In this document: positions 1 through 11,040 of the stretch, in pieces
Layout of the letters: every line of letters starts with the position of its first letter
Numbering within the stretch: position 1 is the first letter of the stretch
Assembly (NCBI GenBank): GCA_013407085.1
Contig: JACCGJ010013240.1
Coordinates: 40,646 to 104,645, forward strand
Length of the DNA stretch: 64,000 nucleotides
From: Atriophallophorus winterbourni
Lineage: Eukaryota > Platyhelminthes > Trematoda > Plagiorchiida > Microphallidae
Direction of reading: 5' to 3'
Position numbers and translations under genes: made by a program
The notes under the pieces: generated by a model
What the model was told of the DNA's origin: nothing
What the model saw: only the letters and a program-made list of their open reading frames with translations
The model's database searches: none

Positions 1-3000
1 CACAATTCCATTTCATCAGCATCACGCAAGAAAGCCTGAAGGGTTTGTACGTCCTGCAGCTTACTCCGGTTTTCAATCATAGCGTTTTTCAGTTCCTTCC
101 ATCGATCCAGAACTTCGTTAAGTTTTCCCTTGATGGCATCGGAATCGTAGTGATCCATGTCTAACAGCCGTTCTGCGCCAGCCTGTAGTGATTGTATTTT
201 CGCTTCTTGGAGGTTAATGGCACGGTTGAAATCCTCGTGTTTCTTGATGAGGGAATCGACTTTATTTCCATCAACATCCTCACCAGCCATGGAGCTTTCA
301 CGAATGGCCATCCAGTCCTCTGCTTGCTCGCAATCGCGTAGAAACAATTGTTCCTCTAAACATTGGTCTAATTTTTTGTTTCGTTTCAACCAGTTACTAT
401 AAAAAATAATAAAAAATAATTTAGAAACAAGACATAGTGTGAAGAAGTTATAAGATGGGAGTTCTTACTCGTCAAGGGCAATGCGAGCTTCTGCTATAAG
501 TTGTAGTTGTTCTTGAATTTGTGGACTGGCATAATGGCCGTGATCGAGCAACTCTTTCCCAAACATTTCCCAGTTAGTGAATGCAGGCGCGCGAGCATCT
601 ATCTCCGTTCGATAATCCTGTAGGTAAGAGTTGAATAAAAGTTTTTACCTTATGCCGTTCAAGCAAGGCTTCTGCGCCAGTGACATCTACAGCTAATTCA
701 TCCGATGAGACCAGACCATCCATAGTGCCCATCCAAACTTTCAAGTCCCTATAAAAAAAATAATAGAGTGATGGTTGCATAATTGTAACGAAAACAAGGT
801 GATATGAGTAACTTACCTTGCATCGGCAAGAAACTTCTGAAGATCCAATGCATCTAATAGCTTAGATTTTCTTTGTTCAGCCTTGTCTGCAAGCGAATTC
901 CAAGCTTCGTTGAGTTCCTGTTGATGGTTGCAAATAGCTTCGGCATCTTGTGGGTGTATGTTGATCAGATCAGCTGCTTTTGTGTCTAGTTGTTTAACTC
1001 TGTCACCAAGAGCAACCAAATCTCGTTCCAACGCATCATGTTTTCTTATAAGACGTTGAACAGAAGTAAGGTCAGTGCCCAAATCATCGGTTGTCAAACG
1101 TCCTTGTTTTTCCTCTACCCATTCCTTTGCTTCATCGCATTCCCGATGATATCGCTGAACAGCATCTATGTCCTCGAGATCTTTTACTTTCTTTGTCGTC
1201 ACCTCTTCTAACTGTTCGTACTTCTTTTGCAACTGCATGATAATTCCTTCTATTTTCTCAACTGCCTCTGTCTGACCTCCACGTTTTAGTTTGTCAGCTT
1301 TGGCACACAACTCGGATACTCGCGCTTCTCGTTCTTTTTGTTCCACAACGAAGTCATCAACTTTTTTACGTGCACTTTCCACCTCTTCCAATCTACCAGG
1401 AACGATGGTCTCCGTTACCGCTACAAGCTCTTTTTCAACAACCCACTGATGAAGGTCGTTGGCTTCCCGCACTAGATGATAGGCTTCAACAGAATCTTGT
1501 AAACGTTCTCGGCGATCACGACCTAATTGAAGCAAATACTGATAATGTTCTTCAAGACGCTCCTGTTGTGAAGCTACTGTAATGGGCTTATCGGTTAAGT
1601 CACCTTGGCTGTCCGAAAGGGGAGCTTCAATTTTTTTAACGTATGCCGCAGGAACGAAGCCTTGACGGTCATTGATTTCAACTTTCCACCAGTCCTTGTG
1701 ATTACTAGCGAGAAGTGTGAGCACATCACCTTTACGAATAGAAACTTCTCTGGGTGATTTTTCTTGATAATCATACAAGGCCATGACCACATCTTTACCC
1801 AGAACATCACTTAAAGGAGCTTCTTGCATTCTACAGGCCTTTGCTTGCTGACCTAATGTTTCAATAGTAGCTCCATAAGCTTCAATGTCAGCCATCAATG
1901 CATTGTGTTTCTTTAATAACGCTTCCGTGGAGTCTTCGTCTCTGCCGAATTCTGACGATCCAACGAGAGGTTCTTTTTCACGCATCCAACTTTCAGCCTC
2001 GCTAGCATCTGCAAAGTATTGTTGTGCTTGTAATGAATCATCTAACTGTTGTCTCCTTCGGTCTGTTTTGTTACAAAGAACATCCCAGTCTTCCTCCAAC
2101 AACTTTATACGTTTTGCAATTTCATTGGCGGCATAGTGATTTGCAGCTATCATTGAATTACCCTCGGACACAACATCTTGTATTCGAGGTTGATGACCAT
2201 TAATCTCGGCAGATACTGCATGGTGCTTCTTGATTAAATTTTGAACGCCAATCAAATCTCTTCCTGAAATTAAGTAAACAGCAGATAATGCGCAAACTAA
2301 AATTTGAGCAATAACCTGAATAAAAATGATATCATGATAAAAGTTACCCTAATCGGACTCAAAGGAAAGCATGAAAGTGGCGCTAGGCTCAGTTGGGCGT
2401 ATTCGTTTGCCTGGGTGGGGTCCAAAAGCTCCACCTAATAGTTGGCTGGAAACCTTACGCGATATGGCTACAAACCGAAGTCAGTGGCGCCAGTGTATTT
2501 TATTATGTGTCATAATTTTTTATCCGGTATTATTTTACATAAAAACACAAAAAACGAAAACAAAACAAAAAAACAAAAAAATCGCATGCAGTGAAACTAC
2601 AAAAAACAAGCTGCTTTGTGTGCATTTGCTTTTGCGTATTCCGCTTGCCTGCTTTCCCTTTTCCGCGCGCTTGCTTATCTGCTTTTCCTGCTTCATATTG
2701 CTTGGCACTTTGTCTGGCTCCAGACTCGTGCTTCATGATGATGATGATGAAAGTGCATAGAGAATTTTTGAATAGTCTCGACACTAGCTATAATGGTCAG
2801 GAATGACTAATGCGTAAAAAATTATTTTATGAATTGCAAATGTTGTGTATATCTCCGCAAAAGGCGCATTTGATTCTTCATAAAACGCTGTGAAAGAGAT
2901 AAGTCAATGTTCGGCTGTTGTAAACCATGTTTTCACATGGGGAACGAAAGCCGGTCAACAGAAATAATAGTCAGGAATGACTAATGCGTAAAAAATTATT

Positions 3001-5825
3001 TTATGAATTGCAAATGTTGTGTATATCTCCGCAAAAGGCGCATTTGATTCTTAATCGACAGAAATAATGGTCAGGGATGACTAATGCGTAAAAAATATTT
3101 TATGAATTGCAAATGTTGTGTATATCTCCGCAAAAGGCGCATTTGATTCTTCATCAAAAACGCTGTGAAAGAGATAAGTCAATGTTCGGCTGTTGTAAAC
3201 CATGTTTTCACATGGGGAACGAAAGCCGGTCAACAGAAATAATGGTAGCTTACCCATGTTGGTAGAGCCTGCGACGGGTTCCTTCTCTCGAATCCAATCT
3301 TGCTCATCTTCTACATCTCTGAAAAACTGGTGAAGCAAGTAAGCGTCTTTTAACTTTTCGCGACGATGCTTGATAGGATCGTCAAGTGCAACGTAGCGCT
3401 GTAATAGATGTTCGTATTTATCAGCGATAAAAGGGGCATCAAAATGATTTTCGGATATAAACTGGTCAACCTGGCTCTTGAAACCATCAACACGGTCACG
3501 ATGTGCTTGGACATCGGCTTCAAGTAAATTATGCTTCTTCTGGGCATTGAGCACACCGTTCAGATCACGACCCAAATCTTCAGAAGTTATTTGAGCTTCT
3601 ACTTCGCTCAACCACAACTCAACATCTTCGACATTTCGTATAAATTGTTGCTGGCGATTAGCTTGATCTAAATTTGATTTTTTGACAGCCATGGCATCTG
3701 ACAGCTGTGACCAGGTATTATCAAGTTGGCGGATACGCGACTCAATCTCTGACGAATTATAATGTCCATTTTGTATAAGCTCCTGGCCCATTTTTCTTAT
3801 TTCATCAACGCGAGATTGATTTGCTTGCACTTCATTTTCAAAATTTTGATGTTTCTGGACTTTGGTTTGAAGATTGGTCGGATCTTTATGGCTTTCATCC
3901 GTGGCCATGCGGAGCTTTTCAGCAATCCAAGACTGCATCTCGTCCGCATCACGGTCGAACATTTGATAACGATGCGAATCCTCTAGATGACTACGTCGTT
4001 CAGCTGATTTAGCTTTAAGAGATTCACGACGATGTGCTAAAGACATCTGTATTTCAGCTATTTGGTTTGAAGCATAATGACCATTAGCAATCAATTTTGA
4101 TGCAAAATTGTCGATGTGATTCATTTTCTCTTCTTGAGCAACCATAGACTTTTCAAAATCTTCTTGTTTGCGTAACAAAGCCTCAACTGCGTCTAATGAA
4201 TCGCCTACATCCCTGCTATCTAGCAAAAGTTCTTGCTTCATCATCCATGATTCGAGTTGCTCCGCGTCCCGACAGAACAGCTGAAGGTCCATACATTGTT
4301 CAAATTGAACACGTTTAGCCTCCCACAAAGCAAGTAATTCATCGCGATCCCGCTGCAGCTCCGACAGCTTTGTCGCGATATCTGCACTGTCGGCCAGGCC
4401 TAATTCAATCAAATTTTGTCCTTCTTGAAAGCATGAAGCGTAGCTTTCTTCCCGTGACGCTATTTCAGCCTTATGTTCATTGTGACGTTCAACATGAGCT
4501 TCGGCACCTGCAACATCTTTCGCTAATTCATCAGCTTCAATCACTGCTTTCATATCGGCAATCCAAATTTTCAAATCTTTCCAATCTGAGAGAAAACGGT
4601 GAAGCTTGAAAGCTTCTTCTAATTTGGAACTACGGCTCATCGCTTGCACTTTCAACTTTTCCCAGGCAGTAAGAAGTGCTCCGTGTTTCTCACGTATTTT
4701 TTCTCGAGAATCCGGGTGCTTAATTGATAACTCTTCTGCATCAGCACCTAATTGCACAAGTTTGTCTTGAAGTGCAGATAGATCCCTTTCCAAGGTCTCA
4801 TGTTTTCGTTGTAATGCTTGCACCGATGCAAGATCACGACCGTAGTCATCAGTCGACAGAGGAATAGTTCTTTCATTCACCCAAGAAACGGCTTTATCTG
4901 TATCCCTGAAAAATCGTTGTATTTCATGAGCCTCGAACAATTTGTGTCGGCGTTGTGCGGCTAAGGTGTTAAGACGCTCGAGCGCATCGCGAACTTCGCG
5001 GGATTTGGCAGAAACTAAATCACCCTCCGGAAAACCTTCGTTTAAGAGCTCGTGCTCTTTCGCGTAAACATCTTGTGCACGTTGTTCTTGAAACTCTAGT
5101 TCCTGAACAGATTATAAAATTTTCAAATGTTACCTTTAAAAATTCGTCAAATTTTTTTTGAAGAACTTCAACATGCTCCAAGTCACTTCCGTATTCTTCA
5201 GAAGAAACATAAGTTTCTTTTTCACGTATCCAGAAGAGTAGTTCATCACTTTGTCTGAGGAATTGCACGAATTTCAAAGTCAAATTTAGCAGACGAGCCT
5301 TCTCTTGGATCATGGACATCAGTTTTTCCCAGAGGGCATGCAATTCGTTTAGACGGGACTAAAAAATTAAACCGTTTTTAACGAACCTGTATAATGTCAC
5401 AGGCATAATGTTGCTCTTGCAACATTTCTTCCCCTGATTTGTCCAAAGATGCAAGAATTTCAGCGTGTGCGGTCACTTCCAGTTCAAACGCCTGATGTTT
5501 TTGCTTTTTTGCCTATCAAACTGTGAGGTGCATTTCCCAATTACCTGTAAATTATTAAGCTCCTTGAAATCTTCATTCGAGTATGTCTGTAGTTTTTCCA
5601 AAATCCAACTTTCGAGTTCATCAGCATCGCGTTTGAAATACTGATACCTATCATATTAATGTAAATGCCATAATTTCTGATCTACCGTATGGCTTGTTCT
5701 AACTTATGACGTCGATTCTCTGTAGATTCTTTGAAAGCTGAATATCTAGTGAGCACTTGTTCACGTCTTTCCTGAATATCTTCAGGAGTTTCGAGAATCT
5801 TCACTTTCAACGGAAGATCGCTCAT
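1..5825 (-). CDS. SPTAN1: Alpha-spectrin, N-terminal two-thirds, nine exons, cut by window edge
   Basis: Alpha subunit of the spectrin tetramer, the actin-linked skeleton under the plasma membrane. The start codon is 5825-5823 and the opening residues [18 protein letters not shown] match the alpha-spectrin N terminus (partial repeat that pairs with beta-spectrin). Exons, 5' to 3': 5825-5686, 5647-5545, 5512-5387, 5358-5134, 5102-3254, 2263-817, 748-649, 617-469, 396-1. All junctions have GT-AG signals and keep frame. The product reads about 1,510 residues of roughly 106-residue triple-helical spectrin repeats, with repeated W and DxxE-W-type helix-A motifs, and an SH3 domain near residue 970, the position known for animal alpha-II spectrin. 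The vertebrate insert with calpain and calmodulin sites (VYGMMP motif) is absent. No stop or frameshift is visible, so the gene looks functional. The EF-hand C terminus lies left of the window. Confidence 0.96.
817..2263 (-). CDS. SPTAN1: Alpha-spectrin exon 6, contains the SH3 domain
   Basis: The exon starts GAAGAGATTTG after a TTTCAG acceptor and ends phase 2 before GTAAGT. It encodes repeats with [20 protein letters not shown]. An SH3 domain follows at about 1800-1635, with the ALYDY box and the DWW and GFVPAAYVK motifs that form the polyproline-binding face. Three further repeats follow. The linker after SH3 is short, and there is no calpain or calmodulin loop before the motif [17 protein letters not shown]. 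Conservation with animal alpha-II spectrin is strongest in the SH3 domain and the flanking repeat. Confidence 0.95.
2340..2515 (+). mobile_element. LINE C-terminal fragment in spectrin intron 5
   Basis: The frame from 2371 reads [16 protein letters not shown] and then [17 protein letters not shown]. The same kind of sequence is encoded on the minus strand at 59885-60250 (ARLPGWCPRDHISQW, LVTLQDMSRNRVQWRSC). It is the extreme C terminus of a LINE polyprotein, inserted antisense to spectrin. Nothing else of the element is visible, so it is a 5'-truncated relic. The following A-rich sequence (2540-2580) may be its tail. Confidence 0.7.
2791..3239. repeat. Tandem repeat, about 175-bp unit, 2.6 copies, in spectrin intron 5
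   Basis: Three units begin with TAATGGTCAGG or TAATAGTCAGG, at 2791, 2965 and 3065. Units 1 and 3 are 174-175 bp and nearly identical. Unit 2 is 100 bp because its second half is deleted after GATTCTT. Another TAATGGT lies at 3240, so the array ends 14 bp inside the intron from the exon 5 donor. Each full unit contains the small inverted repeat CCATG..CATGG. Confidence 0.93.
3254..5102 (-). CDS. SPTAN1: Alpha-spectrin exon 5, largest exon (616 codons)
   Basis: This exon encodes about six consecutive spectrin repeats without interruption. Signature stretches are [49 protein letters not shown] and [21 protein letters not shown]. The acceptor is TTCAG before GAA at 5102. The donor after G at 3254 is GTAAGC and leaves phase 1, completed by GA at the next exon to give glycine. 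An open reading frame continues into the intron to 3081, but the intronic part has no spectrin similarity. Several short antisense frames across this exon are shadows. Confidence 0.95.
5103..5685 (-). other. SPTAN1: Four spectrin micro-introns (38, 32, 28 and 31 nt)
   Basis: The first four introns are 5648-5685, 5513-5544, 5359-5386 and 5103-5133. All begin GT and end AG, and removing them joins recognisable alpha-spectrin sequence in frame. Later introns are 990, 68, 31 and 72 nt (2264-3253, 749-816, 618-648, 397-468). A run of near-minimal introns at the 5' end is characteristic of trematode genes. Confidence 0.9.
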
Positions 5826-6429
5826 GTCGAAACAATGGCGGGAAAAAGCGCTAGTGCGAATGATGTCAAGTTCAAATAGTTGATTGGTTAAAAGAAAGAT
5901 GAGCGATGAAGCAATAAAGTACCCCACAAAAATTAGTCTCAGAGAATGTCTGCTGAATGTAAACGATACGCAACCAAAATATTTTTGTAAAAATTACAAA
6001 GGGTAGGTTGTGTGAGTATCTCTTTTAAATGAGAAAAATAACTATTATTTTTTGCAAATCTGTTTTGCACCACTGAAAATGGCTGACTAGATAATCTAGT
6101 GTTCCGAATTTGAGTTGAAGAAATGCTTCTAAAGAACGTCCAATATTGCCAAAGTTGGTTCGTTTCGTCCTTTTGATATCTCTCAGCGTATACGTCTGTC
6201 GATAATTCGTCAAGTGTTATCAAGACCGCATTCCGTAACAAAGGATTTATGACTGCCACTCACAAAAAGGAAAGAGGTTTTCTTCAGAGAGCTATGGAGG
6301 TTTCAGATTAAGAGAAATGAGTATATTTAGGCGACTAAATCAAAAATGCAATCCGAAAATTATCAGACTCAATATTTTGAACCACTCTGTGATTTATTAA
6401 GTACTCTTTGAGGGTGGGTGTTGTGTTAC
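5826..6429. other. SPTAN1: Spectrin upstream region, no gene recognised
   Basis: These about 600 bp lie upstream of the spectrin start codon and should hold its promoter and 5' leader. Short frames at 5939-6259 (minus) resemble nothing I know. I see no convincing TATA or initiator element and no spliced-leader sequence. Confidence 0.4.
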
Positions 6430-7329
6430 CTGACTAGAAGAGAGAATTCATAATGCCCATATGCAAAGGTATTACTCGTTTAATTCCAGTAAATTACCGC
6501 CCTGGTACACTCCTTCCCGTGATTTGAAAACATATGGAGCGAAATGCGTGCGGAATGATCTTGATTCCTCTCGCAAACCAAAACTTATTGTCCAGAAAGT
6601 TACATGGATTTTGGATGTCTCGTTCTTGATTGACTAAACTACTTGTGACAATGAACGACTTGACCAATGCTGTAGATAAGGGTGTTTGCGTGCATGCGTG
6701 TTACATGGTCACAAGTACGCGCAAATGAGAATTGCAGTCAGCTTAAGCTGGATCTCCATGCCTTACATGACTGGTCAGTTTGAAATGAACTACCGCTCAA
6801 TGAAAGAAAATGCAAGATATTGACTGCTGGAAGACATTTCAAGTTCTCTTACACCCTTGGTTCCCATATTCTTGAAAGCACTGACAAGGAGAAGGAATTG
6901 GGTGTGTTTTTGACCAGCACTTTGAAACCGTCACGTAACGCCACAGCTGTCCATGAAAAGACCCCGAAAGTATTGCTTCTGCAAAAACGCGTGTTCGGGA
7001 GTTTCACGAGCAAACAATTTATCGAATTATTTATACGTACTTGAGGCCAACCATGGAGCATGCGTTTCCGGCTTCGTCACCCTGGCTACAGAATGACACC
7101 TGCGTCTTGCAGAATATATATCATCGGTTCACCAAGATCGTACGTGGTTTAAATCACAAACAATTCGAAGATCGTATTATAAGTTTCAATCTCTTCGACG
7201 TTCGCTACCGCGGCCTTAGAGGAGATTTGATTTTTATGTTCAATATATTGCATACCCCAAAACATTCACCAATAAACCATTCATACGATTACCGCCCCGA
7301 ACGAGCCGGAGTCATGAATACACAGTACT
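6430..7329 (+). mobile_element. Degenerate family A LINE fragment (RT to C terminus)
   Basis: Pieces in three frames match the better-preserved LINE at 26666-30780: VNYRPGTLLPVI, TNAVDKGVCVHACYM, a stretch from about 6820 to 7044, and YLRPTMEHAFPASSPWLQ. Stops and frameshifts are frequent and the core catalytic part is deleted. Similarity ends abruptly after CACAGTACT near 7329, where family B 3' UTR sequence in opposite orientation begins. Confidence 0.85.
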
Positions 7330-8342
7330 TAAATGTTGCTTTCAGATAGTCCGTACGTGATGTGATATAGTACAAAAACACAGGTATTGCAAAAAAAGTC
7401 AATGAATGATCCCGGAAGCACTGATGTTTAACGGATAAGGTCCATCGAGGATGAGTGAAGAATCTCGGTTGTTGATGTTCCAAACTTTTCATTTTAATTG
7501 TTCGAAATAAATTGATCTTCCTTGAATATGAACCGTTTTCCTGTCCGATAGGCGAAGGTAATTTATTAAACTATGTTGAGGTCTGGGGCCAGTTTCATTT
7601 GGGTGCGGATTCAGAATTATGCTGTGAAGAAAATACTCGAAAGCGAGAGAATGTTGTTTCGAACGTTATGAAAATTTATTTAATATCAATACCCAGGAAT
7701 GCCATTATTATATAAATCATCAGGTAGAACACCTAAGTTAATAAGATTGCAAATTTTATCTATGGTAAGAAATGAAGCCAGATGTGATTCGAATTCATTT
7801 AAAGAGGAACTGAGTCTTATATATCTTTGAAGGAGATTCCACAGTTTAGCATATTTATTCAAGAAGAAATTGTTCCTTACTTTAGTATGAAACCTTGGTA
7901 ATTTAATAGTTTTTTCCACTGTTTCTCAAGCTATACTTAGAATCATGTCGTTTATGAAGATTCGAACTTATTTCTATATTATCCGTTGACAGTATTTTAA
8001 AGAATAAGATGAGATTATGCTTGAGTCTGCGAAACCATAAATGAACAAGGTTCAGTTTTATACATCTTTCTCTATAGGAATGTTTGGTGGTATAACCCAA
8101 GATGGATTTTGAGAAAGAACGTTGTATCTTTCCTAAAACTATGCTATCGGATTTATTTATATTGATATATATTATGTTACAATAGTCTAGAATAGGCATA
8201 GTGAACAATTTATACATTTCTATTTTACAATGAGTTTGAATTATAGATCTATATATAATATTCATAGTTTGCTTGGCTTTAGTAATAAGGTGGCGTATCT
8301 GTTCGTTGAAAGTGAGTGATGCAGAATATCGAAATCCTAAAT
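7330..8342 (-). mobile_element. Family B LINE, 3' segment (RT C terminus and 3' UTR)
   Basis: Reading leftward from 8342, the frame gives LGFRYSASLTFNEQIRHLI and continues to VLPDDLYNNGIPGY and a stop near 7686. It corresponds to the C terminus of the sense copy at 34422-35585. The 3' UTR at 7345-7685 matches 35586-35930 in inverted orientation. The segment ends at 8342, where a family C tail is inserted with TAAAT on both sides. The element resumes at 9393. Confidence 0.88.
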
Positions 8343-9392
8343 AGTAATAATAATAATATATATTCTTGGATATCCAAGGCATGCAATACATGATCAGTTT
8401 ATCAAATTTGAACAGCAAAAGAAAATAGTACAGTGCAAGTGACCGAAGTGAGCGGGGTTTTTAAACATTTTTTCCGTTCAATAAGGGAAATTAATATACA
8501 GTAGGTAAGAAAAAAATTATCAATGTCTAATAGAAATAAAATTTCATTTAAATTATGTCAAGATTTACGAATGGCAAGGATGCAAGAAACAATGGAGAAC
8601 AGAAATGGAAGGTAATTATGGAAAAAGTGGTGCGAATTGTAATGATGTTGTCATGAAAAATTGATAAATAAATTATATATGAATAAGTTCATGTTTTTAC
8701 GGAAAGTTTGAATAAGAAGATTGAAAAGGGAACGTAAATCCATCGGAATAAGAAAATCTAAGAAATTGTGGGGGATGAGAGAGGGTGTGGCTAATAGCAG
8801 GGAGTAGGCAGTAGGGTGTTGTGCTCCAATACACTTGAAGAATTGTCGACCAATCGAACCAAAACGTGTTTACCAGCCGGATTTTCGTTATCTGCAGGAG
8901 AATGAATCGCATACGGAACAAATCCCGGCGGATAGATTTCGAGCCAATTACAGTGATGGTTGGTTAGTCGAAGACACTGGAATATAATGAAAGATTTTCT
9001 CTTCACCAGCACGGTGAGAGGTCATCAAAGTAAAATAGTACATCATTCAAGAAATAAGAATGTACATTTAAAAAATAATTTTTTTATACTTTTTACGTTT
9101 TTTTCATGATTTTGGTAGATTTTTTTAAATATTTTGCACGTTAAGATAAAAAAAATGATACATTTCTAGGCCTCGTGAGAAATAAAAGACAGTTATATAC
9201 ATGATGGTGTATAGAAAATGTTATCGAAGGCAATGTTGAGATTAATTTGTGTAAAAGCATTTCCAGGGTCTGGTAACGTGACACTTGAATGGCCAGTTAT
9301 CCAGAGAATACTATCTGACCTCATGACATATTAATATATGCAGATATATAAGCAGATAATGGTTAAGGATATGGTTATATGGTAAAATGATT
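8343..9392 (-). mobile_element. Family C LINE 3' part nested in family B LINE, 5-bp target duplication
   Basis: TAAAT occurs at 8338-8342 and again at 9393-9397. Removing 8343-9392 makes the family B sequence continuous with the sense copy near 34930. The minus strand ends with the palindrome CTTGGATATCCAAG (8365-8378) followed by an ATT-rich tandem repeat. The interior is homologous, inverted, to 21690-22645. It contains a short conserved frame at 9012-8794 that begins MLVKRKSFIIFQCLRL. There is no RT, so the copy is 5'-truncated. Confidence 0.85.
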
Positions 9393-9618
9393 ATAAATCA
9401 CGCGTGCTATCAATCATTTGAATTGCGTTATTGTTAAAAAGGATTGAATTATTTTGTATCGTGCATATTATAGGTATAAAATTTGATTTTGCTGTTGAGA
9501 ACGTTAGACTGTTATTTGTCGCCTAATCTGCAAGAGCAGCTAAATCATTGTTTAGTCAAGCTATATACAATTATGCTTGATTAGATGAGAAAGTGATAAC
9601 GATTTTCATATCATCAGT
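9393..9618 (-). mobile_element. Family B LINE, middle segment
   Basis: This is the reverse complement of the family B stretch at 34720-34940, just after its ADD catalytic motif, at roughly 85-90 percent identity by eye. It ends at ATCATCAG (9618), where the 5' LTR of a Gypsy element begins. The LINE continues at 14638. About 23 bp of the sense copy are missing at this junction, so the Gypsy insertion site has suffered a small deletion. Confidence 0.87.
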
Positions 9619-9766
9619 TCAAATTATGATTTTCGCTCACTGTGATATTTACACATTCGCTCACTTGTGATACCCTTGGCTTTCGGTGAATACACGACTT
9701 CAGTGACCGTTGTGTTCTCTCTGACTACACGGGCTGGGCCAACAGTAGTGCAGTACAGACATAACA
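9619..9766 (+). repeat. Gypsy 1, 5' LTR (5'-truncated)
   Basis: The sequence from GTTCAAATTATGA to ACATAACA is repeated at about 14488-14637 with about 90 percent identity by eye. Both copies carry the doublet of CGCTCACTGTGATATTTA and CGCTCACTTGTGATACC. The right edge is the LTR 3' end (CA) and the next bases would be the primer-binding site. The left edge abuts family B LINE without a visible target duplication. Confidence 0.8.
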
Positions 9767-9791
9767 ACTTGACGACGGGGTGTTTTCAATC

Positions 9792-10346
9792 ATGTCCGCT
9801 GAATACGAAGTGCATCTTTTACAAAAGCTGGTCGAACGAATACTCCAGATAAAAGAAGCAAATTCTTCTGCGATTGATACCAAATCTCTATCTATCGAAT
9901 CTCTCATGTCCTCTATAAAGGAATTTCACTTCGACCTTGAAAATAATGTGACTTTCGACACGTGGTTCCGGCGTTATGGAGATATATTCCGAATAGACCT
10001 CAAGGACCTGGGAGATGACTTCAAAGTTCGACTGCTAATGCGTAAATTGGGTGCAGCGGAATTAGACAAATATTGCAATTCAATTTTTCCTCAGAACCCA
10101 CGCGACCGTACATTCGAAGAGACAGTCGAGTCAATCAAACAATGTTTTGGTGATCAATCATCTCTATTCAGTATTCGTTACCGCTGTCTTAATTTAGTCG
10201 TGAATGAAACAACCGATTTTGTGACACATCTCGGAGACGTTAATAGAGAGTGTGAACGCTTCAAATTGCGCTCACTGACTGACGCTCAATTTAAATGTCT
10301 CATTTTTTCAGCAGTCTGCGATCCTCGCGATTTACAGATATTCTGA
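9792..10346 (+). pseudogene. Gypsy 1 gag, truncated by frameshift
   Basis: The ATG at 9792 opens MSAEYEVHLLQKLVERI, followed by a retrotransposon capsid-like stretch including WFRRYGDIFRIDL, VRLLMRKLGAAELDKY and FGDQSSLFSIRYRCL. The frame stops at 10346. Related frames continue shifted: 10295-10576, then 10464-10790, which holds a zinc-knuckle remnant (NCNRMGHKENYC, first cysteine of the CCHC uncertain). The protein would form the virus-like particle shell. Confidence 0.75.
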
Positions 10347-10599
10347 TTCGCTTACTGAATCGTCTAGAGCAGGATCTGAATATGACGCTCCAAGCAATCG
10401 GAGAAGAACACCAATGTCTCGTGAACATTAAAAACGACTCCGCCCTCGTGCAGTCGAACATTCGTGACAATTTTACAATCCAGGCGGTACATCAACCAAA
10501 ACAGAACAACACTCAACAACCGTCTCTGCCCTTCCAAGAAACACAGATTCCAGAATTGCAACAGAATGGGGCATAAAGAAAATTACTGCCGGGCAAAGT

Positions 10600-11040
10600 A
10601 TTTTAATAAGAAATCTATACTGAATCATTCCAATAATATAACTTATCGCTCCTATCCTGTCTTTTCAACCTTTCAAGGATATGTGAAAAATCGACGAAAG
10701 TATCTTACCGTCACGCTAAATGGTACGCCGCCCCGTTTTCAATTTGACCCTGCCTCCGACATCACTATAATATCTGAAGACACTTGGTGATCGGTTGGCA
10801 AACCAAACATATATCCCACCAGTCCTGTTGCACGCAGCGCATCTGGAGGAAAGTTAAATCTCATGGGCCAGATTACGTGCTGTATTGCCTTCAACGACAC
10901 ACAACTAGAAGGTGTCTGTTACGTGCCAAAGCATTCAAACTTGAATCTCCTTGGCCTGGATTGGCTTGAAAATTTGAAGTTGCTTGATTTACCGCTAAAC
11001 ACTGTGTGCAATGCTGTGAATCAATCGACAGATGACTGAG
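10600..11040 (+). pseudogene. Gypsy 1 aspartic protease remnant
   Basis: The frame ending at 10790 reads RKYLTVTLNGTPPRFQFDPASDITIISEDTW, split here as FQFDPASDITIIS around the active site. The expected D-T/S-G/A triad appears as D-P-A, so the catalytic threonine is lost. Beyond 10790 the C-terminal flap region shifts frame. Inactive by inspection. Confidence 0.6.

Noticed and set aside
1370..4609. Plus-strand frames across the spectrin exons
   Set aside because: They are shadows of alpha-spectrin coding sequence on the minus strand and have no motifs of their own.
5020..5134. Spectrin frame continuing through 5103-5133 without splicing
   Set aside because: Read-through loses spectrin similarity and then stops, whereas removal of the 31-nt GT-AG intron restores it.
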